Shown in pieces: positions 7,827-16,259 of a DNA stretch of 64,000 bases. A program made the position numbers and the translations under genes. The notes beneath the pieces are model-generated. The model was not told the DNA's origin, did no database searches, and saw only the letters and a program-made list of their open reading frames with translations. How positions within the stretch are numbered: the first letter of the stretch is position 1; each line of letters opens with the position of its first letter. Location: NCBI GenBank assembly GCA_965247585.1, contig CBDFHC010000004.1, positions 310,001-374,000 of the forward strand. The letters run 5' to 3'. Source of the DNA: CBDFHC01 sp965247585. Lineage in GTDB: Bacteria > Chloroflexota > Dehalococcoidia > Lucifugimonadales > GCA-2712585.

Positions 7827-9046
7827 GTACTCAGTCAACTCGGTTTTGGTAATTGTTTAAGAAAACATCTAAGGTTGCTACCCTTTTTTAGGAGTGTTGA
7901 CGTAGGAGGGTGGCAGCCATGGGACGAGAACGGTATGTGGTCCGGTTGGAAAGGGAAGAACGAGACCAGTTGGAACGACTGATTCGCGGGGGAAAGAGCC
8001 CAGCGCGAAAGGTTGCCCGGGCCCGTATTCTGCTAAAGGCAGATACGGGCTGGGGGGTGATGCGCATCGTGGAGGCGCTGGACACGTCTGCGGGTACGGT
8101 GTGCCGTACCAAGCGGCGGTACCTGGAGGGAGGACTGAAGCGGGCCTTGGAGGAAGATCCTCGGCCAGGACATCCGACCAAACTGGATGAGCGGGGGGAA
8201 GCGCACCTGATTGCCCTGGCGTGCAGCGAGGCCCCTCCAGGCCATGACCACTGGACCCTGCGGCTCCTGGCAAACAAGGTGGTGGAGTTGGGGCTGGCGC
8301 CCTCCATGTCCCACGAGGGAATTCGCAAGCGGTTGAAAAAACAGTCTCAAGCCGTGGCAGAAGAAGGAGTGGTGTATTCCCCAGGTGAGCGCCGAGTTTG
8401 TGGCGTGTATGGAGGATGTGCTGGACCTTTACGCGGAACCCTATGACCCAGAGCGCCCGGTGGTCTGTTTCGACGAGACCTCCAAGCAGTTGCTGGCGGA
8501 AAAGAGGTCTCCGATCCCGCCCAAGCCGGCACGACGGGAGCGATACGATTACGAGTACCAGCGCAATGGCACCCGAAACCTGTTCATGCTGTGCGAGCCC
8601 CTGGCGGGCTGGAGGCATGTGGCAGTGACCGAACGTCGTACCATGGTGGACTTCGCTCAGCAGATGCGGTGGCTGGCCGATGAAGCTTACCCAGCGTCCG
8701 AGAAGATCCGGGTGGTGCTGGACAACCTCAACACCCACAAACCAGCTTCCCTCTACGAAACCTTCGAGCCCAAGGAGGCTAGGCGAATACGCAAACGCTT
8801 GGAGTTTCACTACACTCCCAAGCACGGTAGGTGGCTCAACATGGCAGAGATCGAGTTCAGTGTCTTGGCCAGGCGAGTCCTGCGCCGGCGTATTGCCGAT
8901 GAAGAGACTTTGAGTGGCGAGATCGCGGCCCTGGAGGCAGAACGAAACCAAGCCGGAGCAACCATTGACTGGAGATTCTCCACTGTGGACGCCCGAGTCA
9001 AGCTTCACCATCTCTATCCTGCCAACAATTAGGTTGACTGAGTACT
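7827..9046 (+). mobile_element. IS630-family element, copy 1
   Basis: The element is bounded by GTACTCAGTCAAC and its complement GTTGACTGAGTAC. It sits between C-TA and TA-G, as expected if it inserted into a CTAG target and duplicated the central TA. Copy 2 at 29294-30513 is bounded the same way and is nearly identical. The insertion is inside a family A repeat. The single transposase gene is frameshifted. Confidence 0.93.
7919..9032 (+). pseudogene. IS630 transposase, frameshifted at a 6-A tract
   Basis: The first frame (7919 to 8446) encodes the helix-turn-helix half; the second (to 9032) encodes the DDE half: Asp in VVCFDETSKQLL, Asp in VVLDNLNTHKP and Glu in WLNMAEIEFSVLARR. The frames meet at an A tract at 8336-8341. 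With eight A the two halves would join as LKKNSLKPW, as in intact relatives; this copy has six and copy 2 has seven. The ATG at 7919 follows AGGAGG by ten bases. This copy also has Arg in HGRWLNMAE, where copy 2 has Ser. Without slippage no full transposase is made. Confidence 0.88.
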
Positions 9047-9116
9047 AGGACCCCTGCACTCTCCTGTGCGATCGTCATTAGAAGCAACCGGGGCTCTATC
9101 GCGGGAGGGATTGAGG

Positions 9117-9872
9117 TTATTGGGCGGTGATGCCGCCGTCTATGACCAACTCGGCGCCGGTGACGTAGGTAGACTCGTCCGAGGCGAGGTAGAGGGCGCC
9201 GTAGGCGACGTCTTCGGAGACGCCGATGCGGCCCAGGGGGACCTGTTGGTTCCATTGGTCCTGGGTGGCAGGATCGTCGAAGCGGCCTTCGGTCATGGGG
9301 GTGAGGATGGGGCCTGGGTGGATGGAGTTGACGCGGATACCCTCTTTTGCGTAGGCCAAGGCGGCGTTCTTGGTGAGGATTCGGACGGCGGCCTTGGATG
9401 CGCCGTAGGCGCCGCTACGCTGCCAGGCGCCGACCAGGCCGGCGATGGAGGAGATGTTAACGATAGAGCCTCCCCCGGCACGGCGGAGTTCCGGGACGGC
9501 ATGTTTCATGCCCAGAAACACGCCCTTGGCGTTGACGTCCATAACCCGGTCCCAGAACTCGACGTCCATGGACTCCAAGTCAGCAAACCCGCCGCTGATG
9601 CCGGCGTTGTTGACGAGGATGTCCAGCCTGCCGTAGCGGGCCACGGTATCAGAGACGGCGCGGCGCCAGTGGTCCTCGCTGGTGACGTCCAGGTTGGCGT
9701 AGAAGGCCTGGCCGCCGGCCTCGGCGATGCGGGACTCGGTGCGGCGGCCTTCGTCGTCAAGGACGTCGGTGATGGCAACGCGGGCGCCTTCCCGGACGAA
9801 GAGCTCGGCTTCGACGGCGCCCATGCCTCGGGCGGCGCCGGTGATTAGGGCTACTTTGCCTTGTAGTCGCAT
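9117..9872 (-). CDS. Short-chain dehydrogenase/reductase (classical SDR)
   Basis: The 251-residue protein is a complete classical SDR, an NAD(P)-dependent alcohol/ketone oxidoreductase. It shows the nucleotide-binding TGAARGMGAVEA, the NNAG motif in DILVNNAGISGG, and the catalytic Ser-Tyr-Lys in NISSIAGLVGAWQRSGAYGASKAA. The end TGAELVIDGGITAQ is typical of the 3-alpha(20-beta)-hydroxysteroid-dehydrogenase-like group. The Asp in ITDVLDDEG after strand 2 suggests NAD(H) preference. The ATG at 9872 has AGGAGG six bases upstream; a longer frame to 9959 runs into a repeat hairpin. The substrate cannot be told. Confidence 0.93.
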   Translation of the reverse strand: MRLQGKVALITGAARGMGAVEAELFVREGARVAITDVLDDEGRRTESRIAEAGGQAFYANLDVTSEDHWRRAVSDTVARYGRLDILVNNAGISGGFADLESMDVEFWDRVMDVNAKGVFLGMKHAVPELRRAGGGSIVNISSIAGLVGAWQRSGAYGASKAAVRILTKNAALAYAKEGIRVNSIHPGPILTPMTEGRFDDPATQDQWNQQVPLGRIGVSEDVAYGALYLASDESTYVTGAELVIDGGITAQ

Positions 9873-9927
9873 GGTGGTCCTCCTATCGTGTGAATTTACT
9901 GCGAGTCGTTCTCGACCATCCCCCTGA

Positions 9928-9951
9928 CCCCCTTCCTGGACAGGAAGGGGG
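9928..9951 (+). repeat. CCCCCTTCCTG hairpin, copy 2
   Basis: This is the same perfect 11-bp stem as at 6408, with a GA loop and the same flanks (CGACCATCCCCCTGAC before, AAGAACAAAT after). On the minus strand it lies just upstream of the SDR start, which argues against a role as a terminator of that gene. Confidence 0.7.
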
Positions 9952-9959
9952 AAGAACAA

Positions 9960-10161
9960 ATTAGATTCTGAGGGACACCCTCAGACTCCCCTGTCCGGAT
10001 TGGAATCGGGGTCTCGGGACCAAGATCCCTTGACCCGGGGGGCTGTGCCCCTCTGGACTCCCCCTCTGGGAGGCTTTATGAGCGGATTGTGGGTGCTATT
10101 TCGGGAGAATCGCCCATGGCGATGGGTTTCGCACCACAGAGGGTTGGAAATAAAAGGTTTG
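9960..10161 (+). repeat. Family A repeat with an extra CGGGGTCTCGGGAC insert
   Basis: TGAGGGACACCCTCAGACTC at 9969 is followed by a variant insert (GGAATCGGGGTCTCGGGAC) that also occurs at 40840 and 42510. A second, partial unit (GGCGATGGGTTTCGCACCAC) stops abruptly at AAAAGGTTT, where a scrap of the SDR gene begins. Confidence 0.8.
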
Positions 10162-10658
10162 CGTAGAAGGCCTGGCCGCCGGCCTCGGCGATGCGGGGTA
10201 TGCCTGCCGTCTAGATTGCCGAGGTGGAAGGGGCCGTCGCCGCCGAACTCTATGTGGCCGGGGGCCTGGTAGTCGGCGCCCCAATTGACGAGGCAACCGA
10301 TGGTCCGGTGAGGACCTATGAGGGAGGAGATCAGCTCCTCGTTGATGCCGTTCTGGAGGGATACTACGGTGGAGTCCGGGCCGAGGTGGGGCAGGATGGC
10401 GTCCATGGCCGCGGCGGTGTGGTGGGACTTGACGGCGAGTAGGACGAGGTCCAGGGGTCCCTGGAGCTGGTGGGGCTCCAGGGCGGGGGTGTGGACGGTG
10501 AAGTCGCCGCGGAGGCCGGAGATTCGGAGGCCGTGCTGGTTGATGGAGCGAACGTGGTCTGGGACGATGTCGACGAAGGAGACGTCATCGCCAGCCTGGG
10601 CGGCGAAGGCGCCGGTGACGCCGCCGATGGCCCCGGCACCGTAGACGGTGATTTTCAC
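9981..10658 (-). pseudogene. panE: 2-dehydropantoate 2-reductase (ApbA/PanE family), C-terminus replaced by repeat
   Basis: The N-terminal ~155 residues are a clear ketopantoate-reductase-type domain. They include ITVYGAGAIGGVTGAFAAQAG (Rossmann GxGxxG), LLAVKSHHTAAAMDAILPHL and SLQNGINEELISSLIG, with the conserved Lys in VKSH and Asn in LQNG. After HLGNLDGR the reading runs through a 37-bp SDR scrap and family A repeat, so the helical C-terminal domain (catalytic Lys, dimer and substrate contacts) is absent. Family proteins are ~300 residues. The GTG start at 10658 has GAGG upstream. The fragment is unlikely to be enzymatically active. Confidence 0.85.
10162..10198 (-). other. 37-bp scrap identical to part of the SDR gene
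   Basis: Bases 10162-10198 match 9698-9734 inside the SDR gene exactly, from GCGTAGAAGG through GCGATGCGGG. In the SDR it encodes RIAEAGGQAFYA. Here it sits precisely between a broken family A repeat and the broken end of panE. Both the SDR gene (CAGGTTGGCG) and the repeat (AGGTT) carry AGGTT at the junction, which suggests a microhomology-driven template switch. Confidence 0.75.
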
Positions 10659-10792
10659 GGGAGGCCTCGCATGGGGGGATGATAGGGTGGGGATGGCGGG
10701 GGGTCAAACAAATGGGAAGACGACCCCCTCTTGTGGTCTCCTCCCCGAGAGGTGGAGAAGGGCGTGGGGCGGGATGGGGGGATGGGGGGATG

Positions 10793-10884
10793 GGGGGCGG
10801 CGGTTGTGCCGGGTCGTTAGACCGGCACAACCGCGGGGTGGGGGGGTGGGGCGGGGAGGCGGTGGGGGTGGGGTGCGCCGCCCC
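10793..10884 (+). repeat. G-rich palindromic element, copy 2
   Basis: The outer stem is GGGGCGGCG/CGCCGCCCC. The inner hairpin GGTTGTGCCGG/CCGGCACAACC spans 10802-10832, followed by GCGGGGTGGGG. It lies between panE and the NHL gene. Confidence 0.88.
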
Positions 10885-11013
10885 AAAGCGGTTCGTGAAA
10901 AGAGACGGGATGAGTCTGGTGTTGTCCTGGGAGACGGTTGGGATGACAGGGGAACGGGCGGGGGGTAGTATTCGACGAAAGTCGGTTGGCAAGCAGGTCA
11001 GGAGGATGGAGAT

Positions 11014-11901
11014 ATGGCAACGGTTGGTTCAGGGAAGTACACGTACGAGCTGGTGGAAGGGTGGGCGAAGATGCCTCCGGGGGATAGCATAGGATGGGCC
11101 AGCATGGTAGCCACGGACTCGCAGGACCGGGTGTACGTGTGTCAGCGGAACAAGGAGCCCTCGATACTGGTGTTCGACCGGGAGGGAAACTACGTCAACG
11201 GGTGGGGGATAGGGACGTTCGCCGGACCGCACGGGATATATATCGATAACGACGTGGTGTACACCACGGACCGGGACGACTCGGTGGTGCTGACGTTCAC
11301 GCTGGAGGGGAGGCCGCTGCGGGTGATTGGGGAGCGAGGAAAGCATTCGGACACGGGGGCGGGGCCGGACTTCGACGATGAGAATGACGTGGTGCCCAGG
11401 GCGGCGGGGCCGTTCCACTTTCCCAGCAAGATGATGCCGGGGCCTTCGGGGGACCTGTACGTTTCGGACGGGTACCGGAACGCCCGGGTGCACCGGTTTA
11501 CCTCGGACGGGCACCTGGCGCAGTCGTGGGGGGAGCCCGGGAATGGGGGGCCGTACCAGTTCCAACTGGTGCACAGCCTGCTGGTGGCGAAGGACGGGCG
11601 GGTGTTCGTCTCGGACCGGGAGAACCATAGGATCCAGGTGTTCAGCGCGGACGGGCAGTTCCTGACGATGTGGACCAACGTACACCGGCCGATAGATTTC
11701 GCGGTGGACGCGGAGGGGACGTTCTTCGTCAGCGAGGTGTTTTTGGAGCTGGAGGACGTGGGGAAGAACCCCTCGGGGACGAGCCAGGTGAGCGTGCGGG
11801 ACGGGGAGGGTCAGGTGATAACGAAGTGGGAGACGCCGGCGAGCCACGGGATATGGGTGGACCGGCACGGGGATATCTACCTGGCGCAATGGAGGGGGTA
11901 A
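11014..11901 (+). CDS. NHL-repeat beta-propeller protein
   Basis: The 295-residue protein consists of about six NHL-type blades, each recognisable by a G-(I/L)-x-(V/I)-D-x-x-G-x-(V/I)-(Y/F)-V-(S/T)-D pattern. Examples are ASMVATDSQDRVYVCQR, AGPHGIYIDNDVVYTTDRDD, GDLYVSDGYRNARVHRF, GRVFVSDRENHRIQVF, DFAVDAEGTFFVSEV and HGIWVDRHGDIYLAQ. It has no signal peptide. Relatives are annotated as peptidyl-alpha-hydroxyglycine-lyase-like or 6-bladed propellers of unknown role. The last blade stops short (YLAQWRG), about twenty residues before most homologues would, and the stop lies in a GC hairpin, so the C-terminus may be slightly truncated. AGGAGG precedes the ATG. Confidence 0.85.
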   Translation: MATVGSGKYTYELVEGWAKMPPGDSIGWASMVATDSQDRVYVCQRNKEPSILVFDREGNYVNGWGIGTFAGPHGIYIDNDVVYTTDRDDSVVLTFTLEGRPLRVIGERGKHSDTGAGPDFDDENDVVPRAAGPFHFPSKMMPGPSGDLYVSDGYRNARVHRFTSDGHLAQSWGEPGNGGPYQFQLVHSLLVAKDGRVFVSDRENHRIQVFSADGQFLTMWTNVHRPIDFAVDAEGTFFVSEVFLELEDVGKNPSGTSQVSVRDGEGQVITKWETPASHGIWVDRHGDIYLAQWRG

Positions 11902-11918
11902 CGCCCCCCTCTTTCATT
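11891..11918 (+). terminator. Possible terminator overlapping the NHL stop codon
   Basis: AGGGGG pairs with CCCCCT around a TAACGC loop that contains the stop codon, followed by CTTTCATTCT. The T tract is interrupted, so termination strength is doubtful. Confidence 0.35.
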
Positions 11919-11979
11919 CTCCCCCTTGCGACACCAAGGCTGATTAGTCGACCCTAGCAGGGCGGTGCGAGAGCTTTTC

Positions 11980-12235
11980 GACCATCCCCCTGACCCCCTT
12001 CCTGGACAGGAAGGGGGAAGAAAAAATTAGAATCTGAGGGACACTCTCAGACTCCCGGCAGGGAACCTGGGTTCCCTGCACTCTCCTGTGCGGTCGGTGA
12101 TGCGCACGCACCCACCCCGGACGGTTTATAAACATATTTTGAGGGACACCCTCATCCGCCACAGGCGGACCGGCAGGGAGGCTCTGCCCCTCTGCACTCC
12201 CCGTAAGGTTTCCTTTGACCAGGCCTTGACAAGAT
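11980..12235 (+). repeat. CCCCCTTCCTG hairpin copy 3 plus two family A units
   Basis: The hairpin stands at 11994-12017. The first family A unit follows, with TGAGGGACACTCTCAG and a nearly perfect closing hairpin CAGGGAACC/GGTTCCCTG at 12059-12078. A second unit with TGAGGGACACCCTCATCC follows at 12138. Confidence 0.88.
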
Positions 12236-12292
12236 AGTACGGGAGTTCTATTATGCATGACCTAGCTCATCTGTTCGTGCAGGAGTGGCCCG

Positions 12293-13468
12293 TTGCAAGT
12301 TGGATGTGTTCTTATACCCCACTTCGCGGTGAAGGCGGAGGGGCTGCGTCGACCGGAGACGGCGGGGCAGCCGTTGCTGGTGGTGCGGTCTGAGGGGTCG
12401 CGCCGGACGGTGTGGGACCACTCTCCGGGGCTGACGGGGGTTCGGAGGGGGATGGGGTTGCAGGAGGCGGTGAGCTTCGCCAAGGGGGCGCGGCTGCTGG
12501 ACCTGGACCTGCCGTACCTGGAGGGACAGTTCGGCGAGGTGCAGGACGCCTTGGAGCAGGTGAGCCCGGTGGTGGAGGCCTCGGAGCTGGGGTGCTCTTA
12601 CGTGGGGCTGGACGGGCTGGAGCGGCTGTACGGCGACAACGCGCGGGTGGCGCAGGCGGTGCAGCGGGCGCCGTGGGAGGGGTGGGGGGCGCAGGTGGGG
12701 ATTGGAGGGGGGAAGTTCACCGCTTATATGTCGGCGCTGATGTCGGAGCCGGGGCGTCCGTTCAAGGCGCCGGAGGACGGGGCGTTCCTCAGGGAGCTTT
12801 CGGTGGACTATCTGCCGGTGGGGTACAGGACCCGGGCGCGGCTGCATGATTTCGGGCTGCACCGGCTGGGGGAGCTGGCGCTGCTGGAGGTGGGGCCGCT
12901 GCAAGCGCAGTTCGGGCGGGAGGGGCGGCTGATGTGGGAGCTTTCCAGGGGGGTGGACGTTCGCCGGGTGGTGGCGAGGAGGGCGAGGGAGGAGGTGACG
13001 GAGCGGCTGAGTTTTCCGGAGCCGGTGACGACGCTGGAGGGGGTGCTGCTGGGGACGGAGGTGCTGGTGGAGAGGGCGCTGCTGCACCCGGAGCTTCGGG
13101 GCAGGCAGGCGAGGCTGGCGGTGCTGCAAGGGTACGTGTACCAAGGGACGCCGTGGGTGAGGCGGCTTTCGTTCAAGGAGTCGTTTGACCGCCGGAGGGT
13201 TATGTCAAGGATCAAGGCCTCGCTGGAGGGAGGAGGCGTTTCGGGGCCGGTGGAGGAGCTGTGGCTGACGCTTTCTGAGCTGGCAGGAGAGCAAGGGAGG
13301 CAGGAGAGTATTTTCGACGAGGTGCGGGACCGGGAGCGGCTGAAGGAGGCGGTGGGAAGGTTGCAGACGCTGCTGGGTAAGCCGGCGCCGTTATTCCATG
13401 TTAGAGAGGTGGAGCCATGGTCACGGATACCGGAACGGAGACACGCGTTGGTGCAATACGTGCCCTGA
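12293..13468 (+). CDS. imuB: ImuB-like Y-family DNA polymerase homologue (non-catalytic)
   Basis: The 391-residue protein has the Y-family fold: palm/fingers (residues 1-170), thumb with helix-hairpin-helix (VGYRTRARLHDFGLHRLGELALL) and little finger. Active polymerases have an Asp in the first strand and a Asp-Glu pair in the palm. Here these regions read CVLIPHFAVKAEG and SYVGLDGLERLYG, so the metal ligands are missing, as in ImuB, the hub of the mycobacterial-type mutasome. The end VEPWSRIPERRHALVQY is typical of ImuB. It starts at TTG with AGGAG nine bases upstream. A small partner gene overlaps its end and dnaE2 lies 2.8 kb downstream, but no imuA is visible. Confidence 0.88.
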   Translation: MQVGCVLIPHFAVKAEGLRRPETAGQPLLVVRSEGSRRTVWDHSPGLTGVRRGMGLQEAVSFAKGARLLDLDLPYLEGQFGEVQDALEQVSPVVEASELGCSYVGLDGLERLYGDNARVAQAVQRAPWEGWGAQVGIGGGKFTAYMSALMSEPGRPFKAPEDGAFLRELSVDYLPVGYRTRARLHDFGLHRLGELALLEVGPLQAQFGREGRLMWELSRGVDVRRVVARRAREEVTERLSFPEPVTTLEGVLLGTEVLVERALLHPELRGRQARLAVLQGYVYQGTPWVRRLSFKESFDRRRVMSRIKASLEGGGVSGPVEELWLTLSELAGEQGRQESIFDEVRDRERLKEAVGRLQTLLGKPAPLFHVREVEPWSRIPERRHALVQYVP

Positions 13469-13701
13469 ACCCGCTGAGGCCGGTGCGGGTGGTGGAGGGG
13501 TCCGACGGGGGGCCGCGGGAGGTGGGGGCGCGTCCGCCGCTGAGGGTGGAGATGGTGGAGGAGCGGTGGCGGATTGACGACGAGTGGTGGAGGGAGGCGC
13601 CGATCTCCCGGATGTATTACGACTGCCGGTTGGAGGACGGTAGGAGGGTGACGGTGGCGCGGGACCTGGTGACGGGGGCGTGGTACGGGCAGCAGGGGTA
13701 G
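13417..13701 (+). CDS. Small ImuB-associated protein (DUF6504-like)
   Basis: This protein of up to 94 residues has a conserved core ERWRIDDEWWREAPISRMYYDCRLEDGRRVTVARDLVTGAWYGQ. That is the pattern of short proteins usually encoded directly after imuB in actinobacteria and Chloroflexota. The ATG at 13417 would overlap imuB by 52 bases. A CTG at 13465 or GTG at 13483 would give a near-abutting start and a protein beginning NPLRPVRVV, which is where homology is expected to begin. The role is unknown; the position suggests a mutasome accessory. A family A remnant follows immediately. Confidence 0.75.
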   Translation: MVTDTGTETRVGAIRALNPLRPVRVVEGSDGGPREVGARPPLRVEMVEERWRIDDEWWREAPISRMYYDCRLEDGRRVTVARDLVTGAWYGQQG

Positions 13702-14050
13702 GGGGTAGGGAGTAGCTGAGGGACACCCTCAGACTCCCGGCAGTACCACCCAGGTTCTCTGCACTCTCCTGTGTGGTGCAGGCAGAAGAGGACTTAGGGG
13801 CAGCCCCAGGGGAAATGGGGATGGATGAATAGACCAAGGACTCAGAAGTCGGACTTTCTTTTCACATCCCTTCCAGTTTCCTGGTTCCTCACGAGCGGAC
13901 CCGGAAGACTTAGAAATAGATGCAGTCTCGGATTAACTGCGAATGGTGAAGGTAAGAGCCAATCTACAGATGTACTATAAATGTATCTTAAAGAAGGAAG
14001 TATGGTAACTGTATTTCGGGAACTCTCAACGGGGAGACGGTATAGACAAG
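13702..14050 (+). repeat. Family A remnant and AT-richer junction
   Basis: TGAGGGACACCCTCAGACTC at 13718 and a degenerate closing hairpin (CAGGTTCTCTGCACTCTCC) form a shortened family A copy up to about 13790. From ~13850 base composition turns more AT-rich and stays so to ~16230, marking the left edge of an inserted segment. GGGGAG lies about 18 bases before the start at 14051. Confidence 0.7.
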
Positions 14051-15445
14051 GTGATTGAGTCTATTTGTTGGGATCAGAGTTGGGGAGGAGCCACGAAATT
14101 TAGAAGTGCCTTTCTGAGGGGCGATAAAGAACGTCCTCTCCGGCTGACGCTCCACAACGAACACTTGAGAAATCTCCCGCAAAAGGAGCAGGAGGCTTTA
14201 CAAGTGCTCCTTGAACTTGGACATCTACCCGATATTGAGATGTTTCAAACGGCGCCGGAAGTCTTCCCCAACATCGTAATAGGAAGCACCCCAGCTAAAA
14301 ATCGGTTTACGCCTGTATCAGTCTATTCCGATGGTGAGATCAGACTTTCCACTGGCATATCTTTTCAACAATGGCCTGACATTGCCGCGGAGTTGGCCGG
14401 ACAGCCCGATTCTAACCATCCTGACTCTAAGGAAATGTACAAAGATCTCTTAATCGCAAAAGCCCACCTTGCTATTCACGGCGACATCCTAGTCACGTTT
14501 TCTCCTTTACTCCTGCATCACCGGAGAAACAGATGGGTGAACGACACAAATCCCCGTACCCCTCTAGAGGCCGCCCAAATAGTTGGGTTATTTCTACGGT
14601 CCCGTGACGACTACAACTATGCCGCATCACAAAAGGCAAGATTGGGATTTGATAGAGGGTCGTTTTATTGGGTTTTGGCGCGCCACAGGCTGCCCAATAT
14701 GTGGCGCTACTTTAGTGCATGTGTCCGTATCCAAAATTTTCTTGGAGAAGATGTGCATGGCCTTGGCGAGAGTATATTGCTTAGATGTGTACGTGCTCTT
14801 CAGGCACGTGATGCGATTGGAATTCAGTTTTACCTACCGCAAAACAACGAGACAAGAGATCAGATGCTGTACCACTTCGATTACTTGACATTGATCCTTG
14901 CTGGTGCCTTGGATGCTGAGGCTCGAATAGCCAGACATGCTTATGGAATTAATCTTCAAGAACGTTTTACAAGCTTCCGAAACCGAAAGTTTCTTAAGGA
15001 GCTTAAACGAGCCGGGGCAGAGCGACTATATGAAGTCGCATCGGACCACAACTTCAAAAACCTGTTGACTCTTGTTCATGAGCCTAGAAATACAATCCAC
15101 GGGGCTGCTTTCCGGGGCATTGCATATCAGGCGCAACAGGAATCAGAAGAATCATATATCACCGTCCCCCAAGCTCTAGCAGCCAAACTTTGGCAAGCGG
15201 CCGACAACCTGGGGGGAGCTTCCAGATGGGGTCTTATTAAGCCTTATAAAACCAGAGTTTTGCTTGAGCCATACTCCTTTACCACAGCACTAGCCGCAGA
15301 AGGCCTGAGCACAATAGATTCAATTGCTGGTGCAACCGATGTACTACGATTGTTCCCTGGTGGGCAGCCCTCTCGCGAGTTGTTGGAAGAAGCTCCACAA
15401 GATGGCATCTTTGATAGAGGTCCAAGACTTGAATTGCTGGGATGA
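14051..15445 (+). CDS. Unrecognised 464-residue protein with HEPN-like RNTIHG motif
   Basis: I do not recognise a named family. The protein is soluble and largely helical with no signal peptide. A central part (FDYLTLILAGALDAEARIARHAYGI) resembles the long helices of abortive-infection/HEPN-type proteins. LVHEPRNTIHGAAFRGI carries an R-N-x-x-H segment close to the R-x4-6-H ribonuclease motif of HEPN domains but one residue shorter, so nuclease activity is a guess. The GTG start is weakly supported. Codon use is visibly more AT-rich than imuB and dnaE2 on either side. Together with the next gene it interrupts the imuB-dnaE2 arrangement, as expected of an acquired defence-like cassette. Confidence 0.65.
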   Translation: MIESICWDQSWGGATKFRSAFLRGDKERPLRLTLHNEHLRNLPQKEQEALQVLLELGHLPDIEMFQTAPEVFPNIVIGSTPAKNRFTPVSVYSDGEIRLSTGISFQQWPDIAAELAGQPDSNHPDSKEMYKDLLIAKAHLAIHGDILVTFSPLLLHHRRNRWVNDTNPRTPLEAAQIVGLFLRSRDDYNYAASQKARLGFDRGSFYWVLARHRLPNMWRYFSACVRIQNFLGEDVHGLGESILLRCVRALQARDAIGIQFYLPQNNETRDQMLYHFDYLTLILAGALDAEARIARHAYGINLQERFTSFRNRKFLKELKRAGAERLYEVASDHNFKNLLTLVHEPRNTIHGAAFRGIAYQAQQESEESYITVPQALAAKLWQAADNLGGASRWGLIKPYKTRVLLEPYSFTTALAAEGLSTIDSIAGATDVLRLFPGGQPSRELLEEAPQDGIFDRGPRLELLG

Positions 15446-15655
15446 TAGCGTCTGAGTCAACAGCTATTACCTGTCACAATTCCAGAAAGAAGCGGTGTCA
15501 GTTACGGAGCCGAACTGCCACGGCCACTAAATGTAGAGTTGATGGCGGGACGATGAATCTAGACGGCGCGTGGTGAAGGGAAGGGCACCAACGACAGCAT
15601 CCAGTGGCCGAGGAACGAGAAGCCATCACACAACCACTTGGGAAGGACCAAACTC

Positions 15656-16234
15656 GTGAACCTTGTACAACCAGTCAGCGCTAAAGAATCAATTCACGCT
15701 GCCCTAGAAGGATTCATCATTGCATTGAAAGTCTCCGATGCCGTTGATCAAGAGAGATGGAATGCCGATGAGCTAAAAAAACATATGCAGTTTAGAGGCC
15801 AAGGCGAACCACTCTGGATTGCCATTCATCATCATAAGGTGTCGCAAGAAGAGTTAAGACTATGGGCAGACAACATGGTGTACTACACAGCGGCCAAGCT
15901 GGCCATATCTACTGATAGCGCCCTGGACGAGGTTTTTGGTCCCGATAGGCCGAAAGATCCCGATCCTGAACGCCGAGCCGCCATATGCATTATTTATATG
16001 ATCCGTTGCTCTAGCGCGCACAACTCGATCCGCCCAACTTGGCAGTGCAACCCACCATATAACCAGTCTTTCGAGGTTCTATCTGTGGGCGTTAAGCTGG
16101 ATTGCGCATCTCTTCACGGTAAGCCAGTGAAGGCATCGCACTACGCCGGATGGGTTAAGTTTAAGCTTCTCGTTGATTACTGCTTAGGCCTAGTGGAGCA
16201 ACAAAGCTCCACTAACCCGTCAACTGTATCGTAA
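15656..16234 (+). CDS. Small HEPN-like protein (R-x4-H motif), function unknown
   Basis: The 192-residue protein is probably helical. Near residue 120 it has IIYMIRCSSAHNSIRPTW, an R-x4-H motif followed by Asn, which resembles the catalytic motif of HEPN ribonucleases found in toxin-antitoxin and abortive-infection systems. The remaining landmarks, ELRLWADNMVYYTAAKLAI and HYAGWVKFKLLVDYCLGLV, match a small uncharacterised family as far as I can judge. The GTG at 15656 has GGAAGGA eight bases upstream; the upstream TTG at 15638 has none. Composition is AT-richer than the surroundings. No antitoxin-like partner is obvious apart from the larger gene upstream. Confidence 0.65.
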   Translation: MNLVQPVSAKESIHAALEGFIIALKVSDAVDQERWNADELKKHMQFRGQGEPLWIAIHHHKVSQEELRLWADNMVYYTAAKLAISTDSALDEVFGPDRPKDPDPERRAAICIIYMIRCSSAHNSIRPTWQCNPPYNQSFEVLSVGVKLDCASLHGKPVKASHYAGWVKFKLLVDYCLGLVEQQSSTNPSTVS

Positions 16235-16259
16235 CCCTCTGTCGATCCAGATAAGGGTT

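Noticed and set aside
8347..9011. Long minus-strand ORFs inside both IS630 copies
   Set aside because: They are antisense shadows of the transposase, which has the DDE motifs on the plus strand.
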